Shown piece after piece: positions 9,332-18,501 of a stretch of DNA of 64,000 nt. Every line of letters starts with the position of its first letter. The first letter of the stretch is position 1. Origin of the DNA: Thioploca ingrica (lineage in GTDB: Bacteria > Pseudomonadota > Gammaproteobacteria > Beggiatoales > Beggiatoaceae). The notes below the pieces were generated by a model. That model did not search any database and was not told where the DNA came from. It was given only the letters and a program-made list of their open reading frames with translations. The position numbers were made by a program, and so were the translations under genes. The DNA is taken from the NCBI GenBank assembly GCA_000828835.1, contig AP014633.1, positions 3,720,001-3,784,000 on the forward strand, read 5' to 3'.

Positions 9332-11878
9332 ATGAATACAACCAAAGCGAAACTAACAGCTATGATGGATGAAAATGATACGCCCCCAACCAATTCAACA
9401 CCTATCTCAGCAGATTCAAGCATAGAAGAACAACCCCAAGTCTCTACCAAACCAGAGCAAGATGAAGCGATTATTTCTGATTCTAACCTTGAACAATCCA
9501 ATTCCTCAGATACCTTGTCAGAAGGAAAAGTACAAGGGAATACGGATCTTATCTCTTATAAAGACGCACTACCGAACATTTTACCCATTTTACCGGTAGC
9601 TAATCGGCCTTTTTTTCCGCATCAAATTATCCCGTTAGTCGTAGAAATAGCCACTTGGGATAAAACTATTAAAATGGTTGCCGAATCTGCTCACAAACTG
9701 GTTGGTTTAGTTTTGATTCATAACGATAACTTGGAACAAGCTCAGCCCGATAATTTTTACCTTATGGGTACAGCTTGTCGGGTACATCGGATCAATCAGG
9801 TTGCTGAAGATAAATTACAAATTGTGGTCGAAGGACTGCAACGGTTTCGAATTGAAGAATGGGTTTCCTCACAACCGCCTTTAGTCATTAGAGCCAATTA
9901 CTATCCGGAAACCCGCTATAAAGATCTAGATGAATTGAAGCCCTACGTGTTAGCGATTATTAATACCATTAAAGAATTATTGCCGCTTAATCCGCTTTAT
10001 AACGAAGAATTAAAAGTATTTCTCCAACGGTTTAGTCCAGAAGAACCCTCACCATTGGCTGACTTCGCTGCCAGTTTAACTACCGCCACTAAAACGGAAT
10101 TACAAGACATTTTAGAAACCGTTCATATTTTAAAACGGATTGAAAAAGTACTGCTCTTACTTAACAAAGAGTTGCAACAAGCCAAAGCGCAAGTAGAAAT
10201 TCGCAACCAAGTTGAAGAAAACATGGAACATCATCAACGCGAATTTTTCCTGCGCGAGCAACTGAAAGCCATTCAACAAGAACTCGGTCTAGAAAAAGAT
10301 GATCGCACTGCCGAAATCGATAAGTTCAAACAACGTTTAGAACAACTCACGGTGCCCGAAGCAGTACAAAAACGCATTGATGATGAAATAGCTAAAATGT
10401 CAGTTTTAGAAGTAGGTTCAGCCGAATATGGGGTAACGCGGAATTATCTCGATTGGTTGACGTTACTGCCGTGGGGTAAGTTTTCAGCAGACAAACTTGA
10501 CATCAAACTCGCTCGAACCGTTCTCGACCAAGATCATGAAGGCTTAACTGATGTTAAAGATCGCATTATGGAATTTTTGGCGGTAGGTAAGTTAAAAGGC
10601 AGTATTAGCGGCACCATTTTATTACTCGTTGGCCCCCCCGGGGTTGGCAAAACTTCGATTGGTCGTTCCATTGCCAATGCCGTAGGACGAACATTCTATC
10701 GCTTCTCGGTCGGTGGTATCCATGATGAAGCCGAAATCAAAGGACATCGGCGCACTTATATTGGCGCGATGCCCGGTAAATTTGTTCAAGCGATGAAAGA
10801 AGTAGAATATGCTAACCCAGTCATTATGTTAGATGAAGTTGATAAGATTGGTGCTTCCTATCACGGTGATCCAGCCTCCGCTTTATTAGAAGTACTTGAC
10901 CCAGAACAAAACGTTGACTTCCTTGATCACTATTTAGATGTCCGTTTCGATTTATCTAAAGTCCTTTTCATTGGAACAGCGAATCAATTAGATACTATAC
11001 CCGCCCCGTTGTTAGATCGAATGGAAGTGATCAAATTATCTGGTTACTTAGCCAGTGAAAAATTACAAATTGCCAAAAAACATCTACTCAAACGACAAAT
11101 AACTCGATCCGGTTTACAACCAGAGCAAATCATTATTCCTGATGAAACCTTAGCCATTCTTATTGAGAGCTATGCTCGTGAAGCGGGAGTACGCAATTTA
11201 GAAAAACAAATTGGCAGTATCACTCGTAAATCAGCCCTGCAATTTTTAGAAGGGACATCCACGCCGATTACGATCACACCGGATAAATTATCAACTTACC
11301 TAGGTAAACCCATCTTTGAAACTGAAAAAGCAATCAGAGGAATGGGTGTCGTTACTGGCTTAGCGTGGACGCCAATGGGCGGTGTTACTTTAAGCGTGGA
11401 AGCCACTTGCATTCATAACTACGCTCGTGGCTTTAAACTCACTGGACAATTAGGTGATGTCATGAAAGAGTCGGCTGAAATTGCCTATAGTTATGTCGTC
11501 TCTCAAGGTGAAGCGTTAGGTGTGAACAAAAATTTCTTTGAAAATGCTTTTATTCATTTACATGTGCCCGCTGGTGCTACGCCCAAAGATGGCCCGAGTG
11601 CGGGTATCACCATGGCGAGTGCTTTATTGTCTTTAGCAAAAGGACAAACGGTTAATCAAGAATTGGCGATGACCGGTGAATTGACTTTAACGGGTCAAGT
11701 TTTACCGATAGGTGGCATTCGCGAAAAAGTTATTGCGGCGAGACGGATTAAAATTAACAATCTTATCCTTCCCGAAGCCAACCAACGCGATTTTGATGAA
11801 TTACCCGATTATGTTCGCGAAGGTATCAATGCCTATTTTGTGAAAGAGTATAGCGAAGTGGCGAAGCTTTTGTGGTAA
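9332..11878 (+). CDS. lon: ATP-dependent Lon protease
   Basis: An 848-residue LonA-type protease for cytosolic protein quality control. Domains in order: an acidic, Ser/Thr-rich N-terminal extension of about 75 residues; the LON substrate-binding domain (about 80-275, ILPILPVANRPFFPHQ); a coiled-coil segment; the AAA+ module with Walker A GPPGVGKT (434-441); and the S16 protease domain with catalytic Ser756 in KDGPSAGITM and Lys799 in GGIREKVIAARR. The 43-residue Ser-Lys spacing equals that of E. coli Lon. E. coli Lon has 784 residues, so the excess is mostly the N-terminal extension; ATGs at codons 11-12 could be the real start but would not remove it. The usual clpX/hupB neighbours are absent. 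Confidence 0.96.
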   Translation: MNTTKAKLTAMMDENDTPPTNSTPISADSSIEEQPQVSTKPEQDEAIISDSNLEQSNSSDTLSEGKVQGNTDLISYKDALPNILPILPVANRPFFPHQIIPLVVEIATWDKTIKMVAESAHKLVGLVLIHNDNLEQAQPDNFYLMGTACRVHRINQVAEDKLQIVVEGLQRFRIEEWVSSQPPLVIRANYYPETRYKDLDELKPYVLAIINTIKELLPLNPLYNEELKVFLQRFSPEEPSPLADFAASLTTATKTELQDILETVHILKRIEKVLLLLNKELQQAKAQVEIRNQVEENMEHHQREFFLREQLKAIQQELGLEKDDRTAEIDKFKQRLEQLTVPEAVQKRIDDEIAKMSVLEVGSAEYGVTRNYLDWLTLLPWGKFSADKLDIKLARTVLDQDHEGLTDVKDRIMEFLAVGKLKGSISGTILLLVGPPGVGKTSIGRSIANAVGRTFYRFSVGGIHDEAEIKGHRRTYIGAMPGKFVQAMKEVEYANPVIMLDEVDKIGASYHGDPASALLEVLDPEQNVDFLDHYLDVRFDLSKVLFIGTANQLDTIPAPLLDRMEVIKLSGYLASEKLQIAKKHLLKRQITRSGLQPEQIIIPDETLAILIESYAREAGVRNLEKQIGSITRKSALQFLEGTSTPITITPDKLSTYLGKPIFETEKAIRGMGVVTGLAWTPMGGVTLSVEATCIHNYARGFKLTGQLGDVMKESAEIAYSYVVSQGEALGVNKNFFENAFIHLHVPAGATPKDGPSAGITMASALLSLAKGQTVNQELAMTGELTLTGQVLPIGGIREKVIAARRIKINNLILPEANQRDFDELPDYVREGINAYFVKEYSEVAKLLW

Positions 11879-11879
11879 G

Positions 11880-12136
11880 CAGTTAGCAGTTATTAGTTAA
11901 CAGGTAGCAGTTATAAATAACTCAGCAACGATAGTTAATAATGACTTAAGGTTAATTGATAACTGCTACCGAATAGTTGATAACAAGTACACAATAGTTA
12001 ATAACGATTTCAAGTTAATTGATAATGGCTATAGAATAGTTAATAATGAGAATCTGTTAGTTAATAACAACTCCAGGTTAATTGATAACGGCTACTGAAT
12101 AGTTAATAGCGGATCAAGATCAATTGATAACTGCTC
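11880..12136. repeat. GTTAATTGATAAC / AGTTAATAAC repeat array
   Basis: The whole gap between the convergent lon and rnr genes is made of repeated cores related to GTTAATTGATAAC and AGTTAATAAC, spaced 17/25 or 18/24 bp so that successive pairs recur every 42 bp (twice 21). This core is the reverse complement of the one in the 4955-5122 array. There is no ordinary rho-independent terminator for either gene here. Confidence 0.85.
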
Positions 12137-12140
12137 AGTT

Positions 12141-14324
12141 TTATCTGATTAACTCAAAATCAATTTTCTTATCTTCTACATCAACTCGTACCACCTTAAC
12201 GCGCAACCGATCCGCTAACCGATAAACAATCCCAGTGGATTCACCATATAAACGATGCCCAATCGGATCAAAATGATAATAGTCATCTTTGAGTGCGGTG
12301 ACATGAACTAATCCATCAACAAATATACCATCTAATTCTACAAATAACCCAAAAGAGGTAACACCCGTCACTAAGCCTTCAAATTCTAATCCGACTTTAT
12401 CTTGCATGTATTCACATTTGAGCCAGCTAATGGCATCTCGGGTTGCTTCTTCAGCACGACGTTCAGTCATAGTGCAATGTTCGGCTAATATTTCCATATC
12501 TTCCTTAGAGTAAGGAAATTCTTTCCCCGTCTGTTGATATTGCAAACCATGGTGAATAGCACGATGTACCAGTAAATCTGGATAGCGACGAATCGGTGAA
12601 GTGAAGTGAGTATAGGCCGGATAAGCTAACCCAAAATGCCCCTCATTGTGAGGACTGTATATAGCTAATTTTAAACTGCGGAGTAATACGGTTTGAATTA
12701 AGTGAAAATCAGCACGAGTTTGAACCTTTTCCAGTACTTTAGCGTAGTGATGTGCTTGCGGTTGCTCTTTACCGTCTAATCTTAAGCCTAATTCACCTAG
12801 AAAACGCCGTAAAGCGGTTAATTTCTCCTCACTGGGTGATTCATGAATACGATATAACAGTGGCAGATGCTGAGCAGTCAGCCATTCAGCGGTAGCGACA
12901 TTAGCCACTAGCATTAATTCTTCGATTAATTTATGCGCATCGTTACGAGCCAGCGCTACAATTTGAGCAATTTTCTGTTGATCGTCAAAAATAATACGGG
13001 GTTCAATGGTTTCAAATTCGATAGCGCCGCGTTTCTTTCGCCGTTTGAGTAATAATTGATACAGTTTCGACAAGTTATGCAGTTGTGGTAACAATTGAGG
13101 ATAGCGAAAGTGAGTTTCATTACCGGCTAACACTTCTGCCACTTCGGTGTAAGTTAACCGAGCCGCTGAACGCATGATCGCGGGCATAAAGTGAGTACGT
13201 CTGGTTCGACCATAGAAATCAATGGCCAATTCGCAGACTAAACAGAGACGATCTTGCTCTGGTTTCAGTGAACATAATTCATTAGAAAGAACTTCCGGTA
13301 ACATCGGTACCACTCGATTGGGGAAATAAACCGAATTACCTCGATTTTGCGCTTCTAAATCGACAGCACTTCCCATCTTGACATAAGCAGAGACATCGGC
13401 AATCGCTACCCGTAATAACCAGCCTTTACCACGCGGTTCACAATATACTGCATCATCAAAGTCATAGGAATCTTCACCATCAATCGTAACGAAAGGAAGC
13501 GCTCGTAAATCTTCACGTTCCTTTAACATCTTTTCTGGAATGGTTGAGTTAAACTGATCGAGTTCCGCTAAGAGTGTTTCTGGCCAAGTATACGGTAATT
13601 CATGAGCACGAATAGCGATATCGATTTCCATCCCTGGCGCACGGTGGTCACCAATCACTTCAATGATTTTGCCAAACGGGGGATTGTATTTAGTGGGTGG
13701 TTCCAGGATTTGGGCTAACACAATTTGCCCATTTTTGGCATTACCTCGATTCTTTTTGCCTTCAATAAGAATATTATGGCGCAGGCGACGGTTGTCTGGT
13801 TCTACAAACGCAACATTTTGACCTTTTTTATGGCAGAAGCGTCCGACTACTTCGCGGGTATTGCGTTCTAATACTTCAACTAAAGCACCTTCCCGCCGAC
13901 CGCGATAATCAATACCAATAATATTAACTAAGGCACGGTCGCCATGCGTGAGCGTGCGCATTTCTCGTTCGGACAGAAATAAATCTTCACCACCCTCATC
14001 CGCAACTAAAAAACCATAACCATCGGGATGACCGATTACGCGTCCGCGGACTAAATCCATTTTTTTAGCCAAACCGTAACCTTTACGACGGTTGCGGACT
14101 ACCTGACCATCCCGTTCCATGGCTCTTAAGCGACGACGTAAGGCTTCTAATTCCGGTTTATCGTTCAAATCAAACAGTTTAGCAATTCTAGCAAAGGTCA
14201 TAGGTTTGCCGACTTCAGCCAACTGTTGCATAATAAATTCACGGCTGGGGATAGGATGTTGATATTTCTGCGTTTCGCGCTCAATAAAAGGATCAACTGA
14301 GGGAGAATTTTTTTGACGGCTCAT
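12141..14324 (-). CDS. rnr: Ribonuclease R, 3'-5' exoribonuclease
   Basis: A 727-residue RNase II-superfamily exonuclease. N-terminal winged-helix region (about 25-90), cold-shock/OB domains (GRVIGHPDGYGFLVADEGGEDLFLS), the RNB catalytic domain with the metal-binding cluster in PFVTIDGEDSYDFDDAV, and the SPIRRYPDLLVHRA motif. A C-terminal S1 domain (LEFEGLVTGVTSFGLFVELDGIFVDGLVHV) ends the protein. Compared with E. coli RNase R (813 residues) it stops at the S1 domain and lacks the long lysine-rich tail. It degrades structured RNA in the cytoplasm. A tRNA gene lies just upstream and divergent; the rlmB gene that often follows rnr is not present. Confidence 0.95.
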   Translation of the reverse strand: MSRQKNSPSVDPFIERETQKYQHPIPSREFIMQQLAEVGKPMTFARIAKLFDLNDKPELEALRRRLRAMERDGQVVRNRRKGYGLAKKMDLVRGRVIGHPDGYGFLVADEGGEDLFLSEREMRTLTHGDRALVNIIGIDYRGRREGALVEVLERNTREVVGRFCHKKGQNVAFVEPDNRRLRHNILIEGKKNRGNAKNGQIVLAQILEPPTKYNPPFGKIIEVIGDHRAPGMEIDIAIRAHELPYTWPETLLAELDQFNSTIPEKMLKEREDLRALPFVTIDGEDSYDFDDAVYCEPRGKGWLLRVAIADVSAYVKMGSAVDLEAQNRGNSVYFPNRVVPMLPEVLSNELCSLKPEQDRLCLVCELAIDFYGRTRRTHFMPAIMRSAARLTYTEVAEVLAGNETHFRYPQLLPQLHNLSKLYQLLLKRRKKRGAIEFETIEPRIIFDDQQKIAQIVALARNDAHKLIEELMLVANVATAEWLTAQHLPLLYRIHESPSEEKLTALRRFLGELGLRLDGKEQPQAHHYAKVLEKVQTRADFHLIQTVLLRSLKLAIYSPHNEGHFGLAYPAYTHFTSPIRRYPDLLVHRAIHHGLQYQQTGKEFPYSKEDMEILAEHCTMTERRAEEATRDAISWLKCEYMQDKVGLEFEGLVTGVTSFGLFVELDGIFVDGLVHVTALKDDYYHFDPIGHRLYGESTGIVYRLADRLRVKVVRVDVEDKKIDFELIR

Positions 14325-14352
14325 TGACTAAGTTTTACTCTCTTTATAAAAT
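14324..14352 (+). promoter_or_regulatory. Putative sigma70 promoter of tRNA-Leu
   Basis: TTGACT at 14324-14329 and TAAAAT at 14347-14352, separated by 17 bp, lie 14 bp upstream of the tRNA. Both boxes match five of six consensus bases. The -35 box overlaps the rnr start region on the other strand. Confidence 0.6.
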
Positions 14353-14365
14353 AAGTGGTCTTGAT

Positions 14366-14449
14366 GCCGAGATGGCGAAATTGGTAGACGCGCCAGCTTC
14401 AGGTGCTGGTGGGGGCAACCCCGTGGAGGTTCAAGTCCTCTTCTCGGCA
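14366..14449 (+). tRNA. tRNA-Leu (anticodon CAG)
   Basis: An 84-nt class II tRNA. Acceptor stem GCCGAGA pairs with TCTCGGC, and the D-arm is TGGCGAAATTGGTAGACGC. The anticodon arm is CCAGC-TTCAGGT-GCTGG, giving anticodon CAG (leucine, CUG codon). A long variable arm (GGGGGCAACCCC) follows, then the T-arm with GGTTCAAGTCC. Discriminator base is A and CCA is not encoded. Confidence 0.97.
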
Positions 14450-14711
14450 TTATTATTGATTTAACCTGCCTGATTTTTTAATCTCTGTCTTTATCTGCAG
14501 TTATGGGGTGTTGTTGAGAATGCACAAGCCTATCATTGGGTTCAGATTGGGCGGGTGGCTGCTGTGATTTCATTTAATTAAAAACAGATAGGCTTCCGTA
14601 GTATCTTAATTGTCGAGTGGATATTGCTGTGCGTGTCTTACCAAAATTTGGCAATGATTAAATTCGACCCAATTAGATTGGGTATTTACTAGAAGTAGTT
14701 TACAGTATTAT

Positions 14712-15440
14712 TTATGACTCAGATAGTTTTTTAACGAACCGAGCCGGTATACCCGCTACCATAGTCTTAGGTAAAACATCTTTGCTAACGACAGCACCAG
14801 CAGCTACAACCGCACCGTCGCCTATTTCTACACCGGGTAAAAGATTAGCGCCGACGCCTATCATAGCACCATCCTTGATTTTTGGACCTTGAATACGAGT
14901 TTCATCGTAACCTAATGTACCCATTGCATTATCATTAGCTGTACCCACTTGCATACTGATAAAAACATCCTCACCAATCTGGCAATTACCGGTGATACTA
15001 GCTAAATCCATGATTTTTGATCTATTTCCTATTTTAACGTTATAGTTAATTACGACACTGCGCCCAATAATACATTTATCGCCTATGGTCACTTTTTCCC
15101 GAATGGAGGCATTATCTCCAATCAAACATTGATTGCCAACCACAACATCATAATAAATGACCACATTGGGCCCAATTGAACAATTTTGACCAATCATTAA
15201 CTGCCTAATAAATTCAGGCTGTCGCGCGGTTACTCCAGCACCTTTCGGTTCTTTTCCTAAATAAGCACCCGGAAATATTTCAGTTCCGTCACCAATAATC
15301 ACGCCCGATTCAATGACGACATGCGGATGAATCACCACCTGATTACCAATGCTAACATTTTCCTGGACAACCACAAACGGATGAATAATAACCCCTTGCC
15401 CAATTTGTTTCGTATTGACAACGGCTAATGGACTTATCAT
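14712..15440 (-). CDS. Hexapeptide-repeat (left-handed beta-helix) acyltransferase
   Basis: About 242 residues built of hexapeptide repeats ([LIV]-G-x4 such as IGNQVV, IGDGTE, IGDNAS, IGDKCI, IGEDVF) that fold as a left-handed parallel beta-helix. Such enzymes acetylate or acylate nucleotide sugars. The opening MISPLAVVNTKQIGQGV and the GDNASIREKVTIG stretch recall LpxA/WlbB-like proteins; the closing GAVVSKDVLPKTMVAGIPARFVKK is typical of sugar acetyltransferases. Substrate cannot be read from sequence. I use ATG 15440 because family members start at this point; the frame is open from GTG 15458. It precedes no glycan genes here; the surface-glycan operon is 22 kb away. Confidence 0.85.
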   Translation of the reverse strand: MISPLAVVNTKQIGQGVIIHPFVVVQENVSIGNQVVIHPHVVIESGVIIGDGTEIFPGAYLGKEPKGAGVTARQPEFIRQLMIGQNCSIGPNVVIYYDVVVGNQCLIGDNASIREKVTIGDKCIIGRSVVINYNVKIGNRSKIMDLASITGNCQIGEDVFISMQVGTANDNAMGTLGYDETRIQGPKIKDGAMIGVGANLLPGVEIGDGAVVAAGAVVSKDVLPKTMVAGIPARFVKKLSES

Positions 15441-15514
15441 AGCAATTTTTTTACCCACGTTTGGTTACCACCCCAAAAGCAATCAGGGTGGTGAATTATT
15501 CCCGCCAATAATAG

Positions 15515-15751
15515 CTAATAAGTGCGTTCATCTACAAATTTGAACAGAGGAGCATTACTATTTGAGGTAGTTGGTTCTTTTTGCTGTTTGAGTTGTGCTA
15601 ACCGTTGGGATAGTACCAAATAGCGAGGGTCCTGGGTATTTTTAAATATTTCTTGCGCTTTTCCTACAATCAAATCATCATTTTGATATTCTTTTAGCAA
15701 AGTTTGCAATATATCAATATATTCTTGTACATATTCACGAAATTCGCTCAT
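15515..15751 (-). CDS. Small hypothetical protein, 78 residues
   Basis: Not recognised. The frame is open further upstream, but ATG 15751 is preferred because AAGAGGA sits seven bases upstream. The protein is soluble and mostly helical in appearance (MSEFREYVQEYIDILQTLL...), with a charged, glutamine-rich middle and a loose C-terminus. No cysteine pairs, membrane segments or known motifs. It lies 74 bp upstream of the acyltransferase on the same strand and could be co-transcribed. Confidence 0.6.
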   Translation of the reverse strand: MSEFREYVQEYIDILQTLLKEYQNDDLIVGKAQEIFKNTQDPRYLVLSQRLAQLKQQKEPTTSNSNAPLFKFVDERTY

Positions 15752-16154
15752 ATTATCCTCTTGGCTCGTTATAAAAAAATTTTCACAAATGGACTGATAA
15801 AAAAATAGCATACCGGTTTTCTATCGCGCTGTTAATGGGGTCAAGCCTATTTCGTTTCAGTTCCGATCTTTATGCCATGAAATTTAATCCCGTTTCTGGC
15901 CGACATAATTTCACCTCTGTCAAAGAGGCTACTTATTTCAAGCAATCATTCGAAGAAATGTATGCGACGGAAAAAAAGGTTTTGTGGTAGAAATTGAAAT
16001 AGAAATGCAAAAAATAGAACGTTATGATTTAATGATCTGATGGTAGTGCTAAAGAGGTAGTCATTTTAAGACAAGGAGTTGCAACCGAGTTAGCCTCACT
16101 ACCCGTTTAGCACTACCACCATTGGAATTATCTTGATTTAAATGAGATCCAGGT
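15752..16154. other. Intergenic region with a long inverted repeat
   Basis: A 13-bp perfect inverted repeat, TGGTAGTGCTAAA at 16041-16053 and its complement at 16106-16118, encloses 52 bp. A 51-codon frame at 15835-15990 (MGSSLFRFSSDLYA...) has no ribosome-binding site and no recognised relative; it may be a gene remnant. Nothing else is seen. Confidence 0.5.
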
Positions 16155-17432
16155 TCAATGAGAAGCCAGTTGGCGATTCAGTTTAATTCTGACCATTTTA
16201 ACCGCATTACTCGTTACTTGCACAATCTCTAGCGGATGACCTTCTAAGAGTAAACTGGTACCCGCTTCCGGAATGACTTCTAAATGATTTAAAATCAATC
16301 CATTTAAAGTCTTAGCACCTTTAGTCGGTAAGTTCCATTGCATGGCTCGATTAAGTTCCCTGACAGTGATACTCGCATCCACTAGAAAAGTATTCTCTTC
16401 TTGATGATGAATATCGGGGCTAAGCGCATCCGGATTAGTCGTAAATTCACCCACAATTTCTTCCAGAATATCTTCTAAAGTGACTAAGCCTTGAATATCT
16501 CCATATTCATTAACTACTAGGCCAATACGGCGCTTATGTCTTTGAAAATTGAGTAATTGCGTATTTAGCGGCGTTCCTTCCGGAACGAAGTAAAGATCTC
16601 TGGCGGCTTGTTCCAAGCTTTCTTTGGTCAATTCACTCTGTTTAAACAAACGTAATAATTTACGTAAATGGACTATGCCAACCACATTATCTACACTTTC
16701 TCGGTACAAAGGTAAGCGGGTATGTTGGCAACTGGCCAATTGTTCAGTAATCATATCGAGCGGGGCATTGAGATCGATACCCACGATTTCATGACGAGGT
16801 ATCATAATATCTTCTACAGTTACTTTTTCTAAATCGAGAATGCTTAATAGCATTTGCTGATGGCGTTTAGAAATCATTCCTTCGGCTTCATGTACTAAAC
16901 TCCTTAATTCTTCTTGACTCAAACGTTCGCCACTGTGCCCATGGTTGGAAACACCTAATAATCTTAGCAAAAGATTACCAATTCCATTAATTATCCAAAC
17001 TAAGGGGTACAATAAGGTTAGTAACGGTTTAATAATAACGGCAGCGGGAAAAGCGATTTTTTCAGGATAAAGTGCAGCTAGCGTTTTAGGTGTTACTTCT
17101 CCAAAGATAAGCAGTACGATAGTCAGTGAAGTCGCTGCTACTGCAATGCCTGCCTCTCCTAAAAATCCAATAGCAATAACCGTGGCGATGGCCGAAGCAA
17201 AAGTATTAACAAAATTATTACCTAATAAAAGAACACTAATAAGATGGTCTGGACGTTCTAATAATTTACTAACCCGTTGAGCACCCTTATGTTTTTGGCT
17301 TACCAGATAACGTAACCGATAACGATTAATTGCCATCATACTGGTTTCAGAAGCCGAAAAAAAACCCGAAAGTAACAGTAAACCAACTAATACAGTAAAC
17401 AGTAAACTTAGCGGCAGATCATTCAAAAACAA
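16155..17432 (-). CDS. CorC/HlyC-type (CNNM) membrane transporter
   Basis: A 425-residue protein of the CNNM/CorB (YfjD) family. The N-terminal DUF21 domain (about 1-185) has four hydrophobic segments and the signature SGFFSASETSMMAINRYRLRYL. Two CBS domains follow (about 205-325; IMIPRHEIVGID and VEDI...LPLYRESVDNVVGIVHLRKLL), then a CorC/HlyC domain (about 340-420). Relatives are implicated in magnesium or cobalt handling. Length and domain order are normal. It stands alone between intergenic gaps with no tight partner, and the ATG has no strong Shine-Dalgarno. Confidence 0.92.
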   Translation of the reverse strand: MFLNDLPLSLLFTVLVGLLLLSGFFSASETSMMAINRYRLRYLVSQKHKGAQRVSKLLERPDHLISVLLLGNNFVNTFASAIATVIAIGFLGEAGIAVAATSLTIVLLIFGEVTPKTLAALYPEKIAFPAAVIIKPLLTLLYPLVWIINGIGNLLLRLLGVSNHGHSGERLSQEELRSLVHEAEGMISKRHQQMLLSILDLEKVTVEDIMIPRHEIVGIDLNAPLDMITEQLASCQHTRLPLYRESVDNVVGIVHLRKLLRLFKQSELTKESLEQAARDLYFVPEGTPLNTQLLNFQRHKRRIGLVVNEYGDIQGLVTLEDILEEIVGEFTTNPDALSPDIHHQEENTFLVDASITVRELNRAMQWNLPTKGAKTLNGLILNHLEVIPEAGTSLLLEGHPLEIVQVTSNAVKMVRIKLNRQLASH

Positions 17433-17709
17433 TAAACCTTTGGTTGTAACGAAGGTTATTATTTATTGCAAGAAGAGTAGAGATGTCAAGCGGTTTTTAA
17501 AAAATTCTTATCAATTGATTGAAAATAAAAAACTAATTTTTAATCATAACGATCCCTAAAAAATTGTGGTGTTTACCAGCACACGCTAAGTCGGTAAATT
17601 CATTTCTTGCACCTCGCTAAGAAATAACACTAGACTAAATCTCCCCTTTGTCAACGGGAAGGAGCCGAATCTTGATGCCATGATTCGGACCGTTTTTATA
17701 ATTAAAATT

Positions 17710-17738
17710 GGTGCGTTACGGCTAAAACCTAACGCACC
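17710..17738. repeat. Dispersed GGTGCGTTA palindrome
   Basis: A 29-bp hairpin with arms GGTGCGTTA and TAACGCACC. Close relatives lie at 8582-8610, 30949-30985 and 57424-57455, and a half copy at 60181. All are intergenic. Confidence 0.85.
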
Positions 17739-17761
17739 CTACCGCAAACGGATTGTTGAGG

Positions 17762-18112
17762 CTAAGAATCTTGTAATTCTTTTTGACCGGCCTGATCAGC
17801 TTGCACTTGAAGTAAAGTCGTTACACAATCAGCGATGTTATCGTATTCCTCTATTCCGGTACCATAATGTTCCTGTTCATCATAAAAAAATTGGCAACGA
17901 TAACGCTGCGGTGCTGTTTTAAAAATAACAAAGCTAACTCCCTTCACTTCCCAATAAACGGTTGGACACCAAGTCAAATTTGAACCTAAAGGATCCAGTT
18001 TTAATTCACTATCAGCCAGTTGCATTTCGATATCTTGTTTATACCGTTCTTGAAGAGTCGTTTTGATAATCCATAATTCACTATCATTAAAGTCAGAAAT
18101 TGCTTTCATCAT
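17762..18112 (-). CDS. Hypothetical protein, 116 residues
   Basis: Not recognised. A soluble 116-residue protein with no signal peptide or membrane segment; a tryptophan- and tyrosine-rich core (LTWCPTVYWEVKGVSFVIFKTAPQ) suggests a small alpha/beta fold. It starts with consecutive methionines at 18112/18109 with only a weak GAGAAAG upstream. Its 3' end abuts a GGTGCGTTA hairpin at 17710-17738 that might act as a terminator. It is divergent from aprB, which starts 390 bp away. Confidence 0.6.
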   Translation of the reverse strand: MMKAISDFNDSELWIIKTTLQERYKQDIEMQLADSELKLDPLGSNLTWCPTVYWEVKGVSFVIFKTAPQRYRCQFFYDEQEHYGTGIEEYDNIADCVTTLLQVQADQAGQKELQDS

Positions 18113-18501
18113 TATTATTGGCTTTCTCAGCTAGATAAAAAATATTTCAGTCAGTTTGATAAAATTTAATCTCATGGATAAATATATCGAGAACAATTAA
18201 CCTTGTAGAATAAATTATTTTTATGGTATTTAAGAATAAATAAGCTTGGCTATTGCGAGGAATATCTATTAGTATATTAGTCGTCATTGAAGTAATCTCA
18301 CCTAGATTGATAGCAACACTGTCATGGTAATGAAGATTAAGGGCACACGATAATAACAACAAATGATAATAAGATAAAAATTCTTAGATATCATCTTTTT
18401 TAGAAATGGATTGGCAACAACTGCCACTGTATTTACTGCAACAGTGAACAGTTATTTTAATCAGGAGCAGTAATCTAATCTTTTAGGAGGAAACTCTAAC
18501 T
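18113..18501 (+). other. Upstream region of aprBA
   Basis: A 389-bp A+T-rich gap between divergent genes. A 71-codon minus-strand frame (18147-18362) is not supported. The last bases carry a strong ribosome-binding site (TAGGAGGAAAC at 18483-18493) for aprB. I could not find a well-spaced -35/-10 pair; the promoter is presumably in 18370-18450. Confidence 0.5.

Noticed and set aside
18147..18362. 71-codon minus-strand frame upstream of aprB
   Set aside because: No ribosome-binding site; it lies in the likely promoter region and has random-looking composition.
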